NCBI GenBank assembly: GCA_964423175.1
Contig: CAYRDM010000005.1
Coordinates: forward strand, 1 to 23,632
DNA length: 23,632 nucleotides
Source of the DNA: JBGQJN01 sp964423175
GTDB taxonomy: Bacteria; Patescibacteriota; Minisyncoccia; 2-02-FULL-40-12; IGHO2-01-FULL-4-A
Reading direction: 5' to 3'
Both the position numbers and the translations under genes were made by a program. Under the pieces are notes generated by a model, which saw nothing but the letters and a program-made list of their open reading frames with translations, searched no databases and was not told the origin of the DNA. Shown here one piece after another: positions 1 through 7,389 of the stretch; the stretch's first letter is position 1, and every line of letters starts with the position of its first letter.

Positions 1-2216
1 ACAATTTTAGAATGATCATCGTCATCAGAAATTTCCTTAAGCCGAGTATGTATATCACCTTCTAGGGGTATGATTGTTTTTATGTTTTCGGATATTTCTT
101 CTAAATCCCACCCGCTAACCGCACTCGTGGAATGAAACTGCAAAATCCTATCTATCTGATCGTGCAAATATTGAACCACTCTTTCTTTAATATTTCCTGA
201 TTGAATAACTTCATTACGCAAGCCGTAAATAGCGGTTCTGTGTTTGTTCATCACATCATCATACTCAAGAACATATTTGCGAATATCAAAATTGTTGCCC
301 TCTATTTTCGATTGCGCCTGCTCAATCGCTCTAGATACTAGCCTGTTTTCTATGGCCTCATCTTCACCAACACCCAAACGATCCATTAAAGAATGCAGGC
401 GATCACCACCGAATATCCTAACCAATTCGTCCTCGGTTGAAACAAAAAACTGCGTAGAGCCCTCGTCTCCCTGTCTTCCAGCGCGCCCCCTTAGCTGATC
501 GTCTATGCGCCTAGCCTCATGCCTCTCAGTACCGATTACATGCAAACCGCCAAGAGTTCTGACAATTTGTGCTTCATCTGGGTTCGGTGGATTACCACCT
601 AAAATAATGTCTACACCACGACCAGCCATGTTGGTAGCGACAGTTACGGCGCCCGAACGTCCCGCTTGGGCAATAATCTCACCCTCTTGTTCATGATTCT
701 TGGCGTTTAGAACCTTGTGCGAGACACCCTCTCTTTTTAAAAAGGATGACAAAAGTTCATTCTTGGTAATAGAAACCGTACCAATAAGGACCGGTTGACC
801 CTTGGCACTTCTTTCTTTTATCTCGCCGACTATTGCTCGCATCTTACCGTTCTCTGTTTTATAAATACGGTCAGGCATATCTCTACGAATCATTTCTCTA
901 TTAGTCGGAATAGATAAAACATTTAGGTTATACACCTTATGAAACTCCTCGGCGGATGTCTGAGCAGTACCAGTCATGCCGGCAAGTTTTTTGTATAGAC
1001 GAAAATAATTCTGAAAAGTAATTGTAGCAAAAGTCCGAGACTCTCTCTGAACATAGACGCCCTCTTTCGCCTCAACAGCTTGGTGTAAACCCTCAGACCA
1101 GCGACGGCCAGGCATGAGCCTACCAGTAAACTCATCAACAATTATAATTTGTCCGTCTTTAACTACATACTCCTTGTCCTTATGGAAAAGAATCTTAGCT
1201 TTAAGGGCCTGCTCTAAATGATGGACATAACGAGTCCCGCCCTCTTCGTAAATATTTTTTATACCAAGAGCGTTTTCTACTTTTTCAATACCCTTCTCGG
1301 TTATTGAAACGGCCTTGAGTTTTTCATCTACATTATAGTCCTCCTCCTCAATAAGACGCGGCACGATTTTGGCAAATGTTTGATAAAGTTTGGTCGAATC
1401 AGAATCTGGCGCAGAAATTATAAGCGGTGTCCTGGCCTCATCAATCAAAATCGAATCTATTTCATCGACAATGGCATAATTATGTCCTCTTGCTTGAACA
1501 ATCTGATCTAATTCATAAGCCATGTTGTCACGCAAATAATCAAAACCATATTCGTTGTTGGTGCCGTAGGTTATGTCGGCCTCATACGCTTCCCGCCTAT
1601 TAACCGGCCTCAAAAATTCATGGACAACCTTAAAAGAGCCTGTTGTATCCCTAACCTCATCAAGCTTTTTTTCTCTATCACTCTGGGTATTTTCACTTTT
1701 GTTTGGTAACTCCTTGTGCAACGGATCATAAATATAACTTGCCTCGTGATTTAAGCAGGCCACGCTCAAACCCAAAGCGTGATAAATCTGCCCCATCCAA
1801 ACTGCATCACGCCTAGATAAGTAATCGTTCACGGTTATGACGTGAACGCCATGCCCTGTCAGTGCGTTGAGATATGTAGGCAATGTGGCAACCAAAGTCT
1901 TACCTTCTCCTGTTTTCATTTCAGCTATGCTGCCATTGTGCAACGCTATGCCTCCTATTAATTGGGAATCGAAATGCCTCTGGCCCAGCGTGCGCCTTGA
2001 AGCTTCTCGAACAGCGGCAAATGCCTCAGGCAAAATATCATCCAGGGCATCGCCACTTCCTAGTCTTTGTTTAAATTCGGCCGTCTTATCTCGAAGCTCA
2101 CTAAATGAAAAACGCTCGAACCTGGGTTCGAGCTCGTTGATCTTGGCAACGATAGATCTATAGCTGTCTATCTTGCGCTTGTTTGCATCACCAAATATTT
2201 TTGAAAAAAATGCCAT
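1..2216 (-). CDS. secA: Preprotein translocase ATPase SecA (3' end outside window)
   Basis: SecA is the ATPase motor that pushes unfolded preproteins through SecYEG at the cytoplasmic membrane. Translating from the ATG at 2216 gives about 738 residues and the frame is still open at the window edge, so the C-terminus is missing. Visible motifs are Walker A MKTGEGKT (about residues 100-107), DITYGTNNEYGFDYLRDN, the DEID Walker-B box (about 251-254) followed by SILIDEART, MTGTAQT, the NMAGRGVDI helicase segment and RGRAGRQGD. Relative to E. coli SecA there is a roughly 40-residue insertion at about 156-203, just before the REAYEADITYGTN segment. From memory such an insertion is common in CPR SecA. 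The start is two bases after the raiA stop with no clear Shine-Dalgarno, so translation is probably coupled. Family identification is certain. Confidence 0.98.
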   Translation of the reverse strand, partial: MAFFSKIFGDANKRKIDSYRSIVAKINELEPRFERFSFSELRDKTAEFKQRLGSGDALDDILPEAFAAVREASRRTLGQRHFDSQLIGGIALHNGSIAEMKTGEGKTLVATLPTYLNALTGHGVHVITVNDYLSRRDAVWMGQIYHALGLSVACLNHEASYIYDPLHKELPNKSENTQSDREKKLDEVRDTTGSFKVVHEFLRPVNRREAYEADITYGTNNEYGFDYLRDNMAYELDQIVQARGHNYAIVDEIDSILIDEARTPLIISAPDSDSTKLYQTFAKIVPRLIEEEDYNVDEKLKAVSITEKGIEKVENALGIKNIYEEGGTRYVHHLEQALKAKILFHKDKEYVVKDGQIIIVDEFTGRLMPGRRWSEGLHQAVEAKEGVYVQRESRTFATITFQNYFRLYKKLAGMTGTAQTSAEEFHKVYNLNVLSIPTNREMIRRDMPDRIYKTENGKMRAIVGEIKERSAKGQPVLIGTVSITKNELLSSFLKREGVSHKVLNAKNHEQEGEIIAQAGRSGAVTVATNMAGRGVDIILGGNPPNPDEAQIVRTLGGLHVIGTERHEARRIDDQLRGRAGRQGDEGSTQFFVSTEDELVRIFGGDRLHSLMDRLGVGEDEAIENRLVSRAIEQAQSKIEGNNFDIRKYVLEYDDVMNKHRTAIYGLRNEVIQSGNIKERVVQYLHDQIDRILQFHSTSAVSGWDLEEISENIKTIIPLEGDIHTRLKEISDDDDHSKI

Positions 2217-2218
2217 TA

Positions 2219-2551
2219 TTAAATTCTTTTAGGCTTGCGGTTCATGTCTCTGTTCTTTGATTTGAGTTTTTTAATCTGCCGCTCCAAATCGTCTCTCACG
2301 AAGTCCACTGCAGTGCGAAGATCTTCATGTTCGATCGTAGCTCTCAATAATTGTCCGCCCATCTTTAAATTCATTTCGGCATAATAAACCTGTCCTTTCT
2401 GATGGTGCTTCGAGGGCCTACCTATCTCTACCCTTGCCTCCACCTCATCAGCTTTTTTAAAAAGCTTATCCATCGCCCCAATTTTCTCTGCAATCCACTC
2501 ATTAATTGCGGGGGTTAGCTCCAAATTTTTTGTGTGAATCATTAATTTCAT
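2219..2551 (-). CDS. raiA: Ribosome hibernation factor RaiA/HPF, short form
   Basis: RaiA/HPF binds the 30S decoding centre and holds ribosomes inactive during starvation. The product has the family fold pattern: an N-terminal strand (MKLMIHTKNLELTPAINEWI), a KADEVEARVEIG strand, a basic HHQKGQVYYAEMNLKM strand, then a long helix (EDLRTAVDFVRDDLERQIKKLKSK) and a basic tail. At about 110 residues it is the short form without the C-terminal dimerisation domain. An upstream in-frame ATG at 2560 would add MPI. I chose 2551 because an extended -10 element ends at 2561, so transcription would start near 2554, after the first ATG. The gene is two bases upstream of secA, a pairing also seen in Firmicutes. 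Confidence 0.93.
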   Translation of the reverse strand: MKLMIHTKNLELTPAINEWIAEKIGAMDKLFKKADEVEARVEIGRPSKHHQKGQVYYAEMNLKMGGQLLRATIEHEDLRTAVDFVRDDLERQIKKLKSKNRDMNRKPKRI

Positions 2552-2560
2552 AATAGGCAT

Positions 2561-2569
2561 ATCTTAGCA
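2561..2569 (-). promoter_or_regulatory. Extended -10 promoter for raiA-secA
   Basis: On the minus strand the sequence reads TGC-TAAGAT, an extended -10 (TGn plus a four-of-six match to TATAAT), nine bases before the ATG at 2551. No good -35 is visible. The murB terminator lies directly upstream, so raiA-secA needs its own promoter. The geometry predicts a leaderless or nearly leaderless mRNA. Confidence 0.45.
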
Positions 2570-2585
2570 CAAACTAAACAAATTT

Positions 2586-2609
2586 AAAACCCCGTTTAAA
2601 AGGGGTTTG
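2586..2609 (-). terminator. Rho-independent terminator after murB
   Basis: The inverted repeat AAACCCC / GGGGTTT (arms 2587-2593 and 2602-2608, 8-base loop) lies just after the murB stop at 2624. On the minus strand it is followed by TTTTAAATTT. It separates the protease-murB unit from raiA-secA. Confidence 0.75.
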
Positions 2610-2623
2610 CAAATTATAAAAAA

Positions 2624-3510
2624 TCAAAAATTTCCAACCATAATTACCTCTTCCTTTAAAAGGATTCCAAATTTATCGAAAACAGCGGACTTTGCTTTTT
2701 TGATTAATTGAATAAAATCCGCGGCAGTTGCCCCGCCAAGATTAATGAAAAAATTGGCATGGGTTTTAGATATTTGGGCCTGTCCGATCTGAAGACCTTT
2801 TAAACCGCAGCGATCTATTAAAGACGCAGCGGAGACAACTTCTCCGCTCATAACAATATTCTGGAAAATGCAGCCAGCACTTTTCTCAATTGGTTGATTG
2901 GCATGTCTACATCCTTTAACTTTTTCAGAAAGCTGAGTAACAGTAACTGGGTCCTTTGGTGTTACTTTCAGTTTAACAGAAGTAATCGTATATTCAGGGT
3001 GATCTTTGAAAAAACTCCAACGATATTTATACATGCCCTCGGCCTTAGTAACTGTTACTAGCTCATTACCATCAAAAATCTAACAGCCTCCACGTTTTCC
3101 CAAAATTCGATTCCATAACAACCGGCGTTACCATAAACAGCTCCGCCGATAGTCCCGGGCAAGCCGGCAAAAGTTTCATAGCCTGTAAAACCCACCTGTT
3201 CAGAAAATAAAACAAGTCGAGAAATCAAAGCCCCAGCATCAACCCACAGATGATCTTCCTCGACCCTGTAGTGGAATACCCTAAAATTTATCTTGATGAT
3301 TAGCCCGTCAAAGCCCAAATCAGAAAATATAATATTTGAACCCCCGCCGATAACCAAGTAATCCAATCCGCTCTCTTTGGCAATCCTTCTGGCCTCTAAA
3401 AGTTCCTCCTCATTATTTACAGAAACAAAATATCTTGCCAACCCTCCGACACCCAGTGTTGAAAATCTGGCAAGCTTAACATTTTCCTTAATAAAGTCCG
3501 GCCTTAGCAC
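2624..3510 (-). CDS. murB: UDP-N-acetylenolpyruvoylglucosamine reductase MurB, broken by a one-base frameshift
   Basis: MurB is the FAD/NADPH enzyme that makes UDP-N-acetylmuramate for peptidoglycan. The gene is in two frames. Segment one (3510-3058, 150 residues) has the FAD motif YLVIGGGSN and GTIGGAVYGNAGCYG, then runs off-frame after EAVRF into a short false tail. Segment two (from about 3079 to 2624) continues with FDGNELVTVTKAEGMYKYRW, then KSAGCIFQN, where Cys sits at the usual catalytic Ser/Cys position, and the C-terminal Glu region. Restoring one base in the T5 run (plus-strand A run 3074-3078) rejoins them into about 295 residues, normal for the family. The start is a GTG at 3510 with an excellent Shine-Dalgarno (AAAAAAGGAG, 6-base spacing). 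It lies 23 bases after the protease gene, so the two are likely co-transcribed. The shift may be a sequencing or assembly error or a real mutation. Confidence 0.92.
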
Positions 3511-3514
3511 TAGG

Positions 3515-3526
3515 AACTCCTTTTTT
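3515..3526 (-). promoter_or_regulatory. Strong ribosome binding site of murB
   Basis: AAAAAAGGAG precedes the GTG start at 3510 with a spacing of about six bases. It fixes the unusual GTG start and is one of the few textbook Shine-Dalgarno sites in the window. Confidence 0.7.
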
Positions 3527-3533
3527 AAAAAAA

Positions 3534-5300
3534 CTAATGACTCAAGTTAACACCGATTTTATAAAAATTCAATTCTTTTAAATTAACATTGAAAATCGCC
3601 TCCGCACTGCGGCCGCTAGAAATAAACTGCGAGGTGCTCATATTAAGCCAATGTTTTTTACCATCTGAAGTTACAGAATAAACCCTTCCGCTAGAACCAA
3701 CTCTTATGAGATCGCTATCTTTGTAGTTATCCAATACTTCTGGTTTTACTAAAATTACCTTGTTGAATCCGAACTGAGAATAAAAATTAAAAATTGCGGA
3801 ACTTATTATATGCCTCTTCCAGTTACCATTGATTACATAGACCTTGCTATCACCCTCGGCTCTAATCAATGAGCCATTTGCCATATTCTTAGGCGAAGGA
3901 GTAACACTGGGCTTTGGGCTATCAGAATCCTTAGAAAAAGGCAAAATTGAAAGATTTGCAGAACCTGATGGCGCAGAATCTACTCTCTCAAATGAGGTTA
4001 ACAAAGACACAGTAGGTTCGTCTGAGGTAAAATTAGCAAATTTATCTTTTTTGATCGGTACCACGACCAATTCATTAAAATCCTCTGCGACACCTTTCAA
4101 ATAAACAACATTGGAACTGGGCGAAGGATCAAAGGTTCCTATAATCTTACTGCCGTCATTTTTATAAATAATGAACGAGGTTGTAAAACTTGTAAGAGAA
4201 GGCGAGGAAAAACTAACTTTCAAAACTTTCTTCTGTCCCGGAGTAAATTGAGATATGTCATACCACCTTCCCTGCCAATCTTTGAGAAAATCCGAAATCG
4301 AATAAATGCCGATCTCGCTGATATTATTTATTACCTTACTTGGAGAGATATGGAAATCTTTTAAACCGTTTTTGCTATAGCCCAATTTTGAATTAATACT
4401 CGAATCATTAATAAAATTAGCAATAGACCAATCTCTAAAAACATCCAGGAAGGAATCGCTAAAATTATTGGAGCTGAGGGACCCGTTAAAGCTGGGTATG
4501 CCTATGAGATTATTCTTGAGCATGCCTGAAATAATTTGAGGCGACCAATGCTCAGCAACATATTCCCCGAACATTGCTATCTGTCCATAATCAGAGGTCA
4601 GATTTTTCCATTCAGTTAAGCTATCCGTTGGATTATTAAAAAATCCCTGGAAACGTCTTTGAATATTACTGCCTTCAAAATTATCATTATAACCCAGCAA
4701 AGTCGGAGCATATTCTGACCTCATCTCGTTCGTCCAAACATCATCAACTAAGTTTTGATCTTTTTCTTTTATGTTAAACGAAATAAGGTGCTGGAACTCA
4801 TGAGACAAAAATGTAAAAATCCTGGGAATATTTCCCAAAGAAAAAGAATTAAGATAGATCATTTCTCTTTCATTAGACTGTGGTGCCTTTGATTTTGGAT
4901 ATTCATTTGCGGCGTCAAAATACCCGCCGGCGTTTTCGACTAAATGAGTGATCAGAATTGTTGTCTTTGGATCATTGTCGATTCCTGGATTTGGTTCGGA
5001 ACCAAAAAAACTAGTCTCTAGAGGATAGATCCTATTATCAAATTCCCTAGCCAAAGAATCTATGTCCGAAAGATCGCTATCATGTTTCGCCTGACTTGAT
5101 GCAGACCAGTAGTCATCAGAAAAATAGAAATACGCGTGATCAGATACCTTTCTAAGAGTTGCTGAAACAACAGAATGGCCGTCAAAATCATATTGTGAAT
5201 TTATATTAAAAATCTGGGTCTGACCCAAAGAATCAGCCCTTGCCCACAGCGGTGTAGAAAACAAACAAAATATAGAAAATAAAAAGACTATGCGACGCAT
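3534..5300 (-). CDS. Secreted M30-type (HExxH) metallopeptidase with C-terminal VY-repeat domain
   Basis: This is a 588-residue exported protein. Residues 1-22 form a signal peptide (MRR, hydrophobic core, cut probably after WARA). The catalytic zinc motif HEFQH is at 167-171 and a candidate third ligand, Glu192 in WTNEMRSEY, follows about 20 residues later. The arrangement resembles the M30 (hyicolysin-like) gluzincins. A Ser/Pro-rich linker (about 445-470, PKPSVTPSPKN) leads to two copies of a roughly 55-residue repeat. The first begins SLIRAEGDSKVYVINGNW and the second DLIRVGSSGRVYSVTSDG. I associate this repeat type with CPR surface proteins; its role is unknown. The gene has its own promoter and is followed by murB after 23 bases. 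Likely a cell-surface or released protease; the substrate is not predictable. Confidence 0.8.
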   Translation of the reverse strand: MRRIVFLFSIFCLFSTPLWARADSLGQTQIFNINSQYDFDGHSVVSATLRKVSDHAYFYFSDDYWSASSQAKHDSDLSDIDSLAREFDNRIYPLETSFFGSEPNPGIDNDPKTTILITHLVENAGGYFDAANEYPKSKAPQSNEREMIYLNSFSLGNIPRIFTFLSHEFQHLISFNIKEKDQNLVDDVWTNEMRSEYAPTLLGYNDNFEGSNIQRRFQGFFNNPTDSLTEWKNLTSDYGQIAMFGEYVAEHWSPQIISGMLKNNLIGIPSFNGSLSSNNFSDSFLDVFRDWSIANFINDSSINSKLGYSKNGLKDFHISPSKVINNISEIGIYSISDFLKDWQGRWYDISQFTPGQKKVLKVSFSSPSLTSFTTSFIIYKNDGSKIIGTFDPSPSSNVVYLKGVAEDFNELVVVPIKKDKFANFTSDEPTVSLLTSFERVDSAPSGSANLSILPFSKDSDSPKPSVTPSPKNMANGSLIRAEGDSKVYVINGNWKRHIISSAIFNFYSQFGFNKVILVKPEVLDNYKDSDLIRVGSSGRVYSVTSDGKKHWLNMSTSQFISSGRSAEAIFNVNLKELNFYKIGVNLSH

Positions 5301-5304
5301 AGTC
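5286..5304. promoter_or_regulatory. 19-bp palindrome over the protease start codon (candidate operator or RNA hairpin)
   Basis: GACTATGCG-A-CGCATAGTC has two perfect 9-bp arms around a single base. It covers the ATG at 5300 and the predicted transcription start of the protease gene, because the -10 is at 5307-5312. As DNA it could be a repressor site. As RNA, seven pairs could close over a five-base loop and hide the AUG. Confidence 0.45.
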
Positions 5305-5306
5305 AG

Positions 5307-5312
5307 ATTATA
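5307..5312 (-). promoter_or_regulatory. -10 element (TATAAT) of the protease-murB unit
   Basis: A perfect TATAAT on the minus strand lies six bases before the ATG at 5300. No convincing -35 is seen. A start 6-8 bases downstream would fall on or next to the ATG, giving a leaderless mRNA. No Shine-Dalgarno is present. Confidence 0.5.
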
Positions 5313-5320
5313 ACTTAAAA

Positions 5321-6337
5321 CTAGAGTTTTCTTAAAATGGCCATCCCCTCTTCTAGGGCCACCGATGGCTTCCAGCCTAATAGTTCTCGTGCTCTCGAGT
5401 TGTTGGCAAGAGTAATTTTAGTTTCGCCTGGACGTGCTGGAATATATTTCACACGGCCCTTTTTTATGGCCGCAGCCAAAATTGCTTCTGGTTGAGAATT
5501 TTCTATAGCGACAGTCCTTGCCTGTACTCCGCCCATCACCTGAGGACGATCTTCTGCCAAAACCATTGATGCCACTTCATTTATTGAAAAATTGTGGCCA
5601 GCTCCGATATTAAACAGCTCGCCCTTGCCGACTCTGCTTGAAGTTGCAGCTAAAATATTTGCCCTGACGACATCAGAAACATATGTGAAGTCTCTTTTTA
5701 TTTTTCCATCTCCAACAATAGTTAAAGGTTTGCCGTCTTTTAATTGTTTTAGGAAAATCCCCATTACGGTCGCGTATGCTCCGCTAGTTAATTGTCTTGG
5801 TCCGTAAACATTGAAATATCTCAGCGAGACCGTTTCTAAATTATAGAGGCTGCTGAAAAGACGGCACAACTCCTCTCCAACATATTTTGAAAGGGCATAC
5901 GGGTTCTTGAATTTAGGAGACATATCTTCATATAACGGCAAGGTGTTTTGATCACCGTAAGAAGATGAGGAGGCTGAATAAATCACCCTCTTAACTCCAG
6001 CGTCTCTAGCAGCCAATAATACGTTCAAAGTACCTGCAACGTTGTGGTCAAAGGTTGTTGCCGGATCTTGAATTGATGGCTGAATCCTAGCCCTAGCCGC
6101 AAGATGGAAAACCAAATCTACTCCCTTAAAGTAAGGCTTAATCTTCTTTAAATCCCTGATATCCGCTTTAACAAACTTTGCGGCCCTATTTACCTGTGTT
6201 CTTTTACCAGTGGTAAGATTATCAATAACAACGACGTTAAAGCCCTCTTTCACAAGAGCATCAGTGACATGTGAGCCTATGAAGCCAGCGCCTCCGGTCA
6301 CAATCGCTTTTTTAGTTTTCAGTCCTGTTTTTGCCAT
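5321..6337 (-). CDS. NAD-dependent nucleotide-sugar epimerase (GalE-like extended SDR)
   Basis: A 338-residue extended short-chain dehydrogenase of the UDP-hexose 4-epimerase type. It has the Rossmann motif GGAGFIGSH (about 15-23), the NAD-selecting Asp39 (VIDNLTTG), SASSSSYG with the catalytic Ser (about 123-125), and Tyr147-x3-Lys151 in NPYALSKY. The C-terminal KRDFTYVSDVVRA and LLGWKPSVALEEG motifs are also present. Length is normal. The start codon overlaps the end of the upstream dehydrogenase by 19 bases and has a Shine-Dalgarno-like AAGG nine bases upstream, so the two are one operon. Probable role is 4-epimerisation (or decarboxylation) of the sugar nucleotide made by its neighbour. 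The exact substrate cannot be read from sequence. Confidence 0.88.
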   Translation of the reverse strand: MAKTGLKTKKAIVTGGAGFIGSHVTDALVKEGFNVVVIDNLTTGKRTQVNRAAKFVKADIRDLKKIKPYFKGVDLVFHLAARARIQPSIQDPATTFDHNVAGTLNVLLAARDAGVKRVIYSASSSSYGDQNTLPLYEDMSPKFKNPYALSKYVGEELCRLFSSLYNLETVSLRYFNVYGPRQLTSGAYATVMGIFLKQLKDGKPLTIVGDGKIKRDFTYVSDVVRANILAATSSRVGKGELFNIGAGHNFSINEVASMVLAEDRPQVMGGVQARTVAIENSQPEAILAAAIKKGRVKYIPARPGETKITLANNSRARELLGWKPSVALEEGMAILRKL

Positions 6338-7344
6338 TGTCGCCTTATGTATTTACGCTTTTTTAGAACTACGTCCTTATCATGCCTGGAAACATCACCA
6401 ATTGTCAAGTTCTGAGAGGCCAGCAAGGCCTCGTTATATTTGACTACGGCCTTAAAAACCCCGATACCTTTTTCTAATGTTTTAAGGAAAGCGCTATCAA
6501 CGGTGGGCCTGCCAGTCTTTGATGTCATATCTTCCAACAAAAATTCGCAAAACCTTATGGTCGCATTCATGTCTTTTGGAAAACAATAACCACCTGCGCC
6601 ACAATAATTCCCATGTTCAACGTTAAGCCAGGCAGGGCCGGTTCTTGGATCGGCAGAAATCGCTTCGCGAATATTTTCATAAGAAACTTCGCTTTTAATT
6701 TTCTTGTTTTTAAAATTTATTGAAAGAGCGTGAGATATATCAGCCCAAATATTGCCATAGACAACCTTCAAATATCCAAAAACATTTCCTGCATACTTAA
6801 TCAGCTCCGCCTCAGTTGCGGTGATACCCCTCTTTGATAAACCAATTGGAATAGGTCTTTCAAAATTAGCTCGAGGCAAAAATGATAAAATTTTCTTAGC
6901 TTGAGAAAAGCTTTTTGAAGTATGGCCCGCTATTTGCCTATGGGGTTTAATGTAATCCAGCCACGGCTGAGATTCCGTAAGAAACTCCGGATTAAAAATA
7001 ATTTTCTTTCTCGGGTACTTCTTCTGTAGGCCCTCCGCCGTGCCCGGTGTTACTGTCGATTTAATAATAACGACTTTCCCATCTTTGATTCCAGAAACAA
7101 CACTCTTAACTATTGAGACGTCACAACTTCCGTCAGGGTTTGGTGGAGTTGGCACGGCAACAAAAATTACATCAGCCTTATTTATGTTATCAGTACACCC
7201 CCTCTTTGGATCGCTATCATAACAAAACAACTCATGGCCTCGTCTATACCCTTGTACCTCCTCGAACCATTTTTTTATTGGACTACCGACCATACCCAAG
7301 CCGATTATTCCTATTTTAACTTTTTTAGATTTAATATTGGACAT
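6319..7344 (-). CDS. Short UDP-glucose/GDP-mannose dehydrogenase family protein lacking the C-terminal domain
   Basis: This NAD-dependent nucleotide-sugar 6-dehydrogenase is only 341 residues, against about 400-450 for the family. Present are the N-terminal Rossmann motif GIIGLGMVG (12-20), KSTVTPGT (95-102), NPEFLTE (118-124), EAELIKYAGN with the conserved Lys183 and Asn187, and the catalytic Cys254 and Lys257 in GGYCFPKD. What is missing is the third domain, which in normal UGDs closes over the UDP moiety. After about residue 300 there is only a short basic tail. No room or second-frame remnant exists downstream, because the epimerase starts 19 bases inside this gene, so it is a genuine short form and not a frameshift. 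All catalytic residues remain. It is transcribed divergently from the glycosylphosphotransferase gene. Confidence 0.85.
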   Translation of the reverse strand: MSNIKSKKVKIGIIGLGMVGSPIKKWFEEVQGYRRGHELFCYDSDPKRGCTDNINKADVIFVAVPTPPNPDGSCDVSIVKSVVSGIKDGKVVIIKSTVTPGTAEGLQKKYPRKKIIFNPEFLTESQPWLDYIKPHRQIAGHTSKSFSQAKKILSFLPRANFERPIPIGLSKRGITATEAELIKYAGNVFGYLKVVYGNIWADISHALSINFKNKKIKSEVSYENIREAISADPRTGPAWLNVEHGNYCGAGGYCFPKDMNATIRFCEFLLEDMTSKTGRPTVDSAFLKTLEKGIGVFKAVVKYNEALLASQNLTIGDVSRHDKDVVLKKRKYIRRQWQKQD

Positions 7345-7360
7345 TTATTAAAATATGTTG

Positions 7361-7372
7361 TATTATTATACT
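7361..7372. promoter_or_regulatory. Overlapping divergent -10 elements between dehydrogenase and glycosylphosphotransferase genes
   Basis: The 45-base gap holds TATTATTATACT on the plus strand (7361-7372) and, overlapping it, a perfect TATAAT on the minus strand (7370-7365). On the minus strand a TTCAAA lies 18 bases upstream of the -10. On the plus strand TTGGAC (7337-7342) is 18 bases before TATTAT. The two promoters share bases, so they may compete. Confidence 0.5.
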
Positions 7373-7389
7373 AATTACCGGGCTCTGAT

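Noticed and set aside
1867..2163. Plus-strand reading frame opposite secA
   Set aside because: It is antisense to a continuous, motif-rich SecA frame and has no recognisable domain. The same applies to the plus-strand frames at 244-498 and 505-696.
2624..3034. A separate small gene downstream of murB
   Set aside because: Its sequence is the C-terminal half of MurB (KSAGCIFQN, C-terminal Glu), and a single base joins it to the first half. The internal Met is not a true start.
6319..6340. Frameshift as the cause of the short dehydrogenase
   Set aside because: The epimerase begins inside the dehydrogenase end, and no C-terminal-domain sequence is found in any frame downstream.
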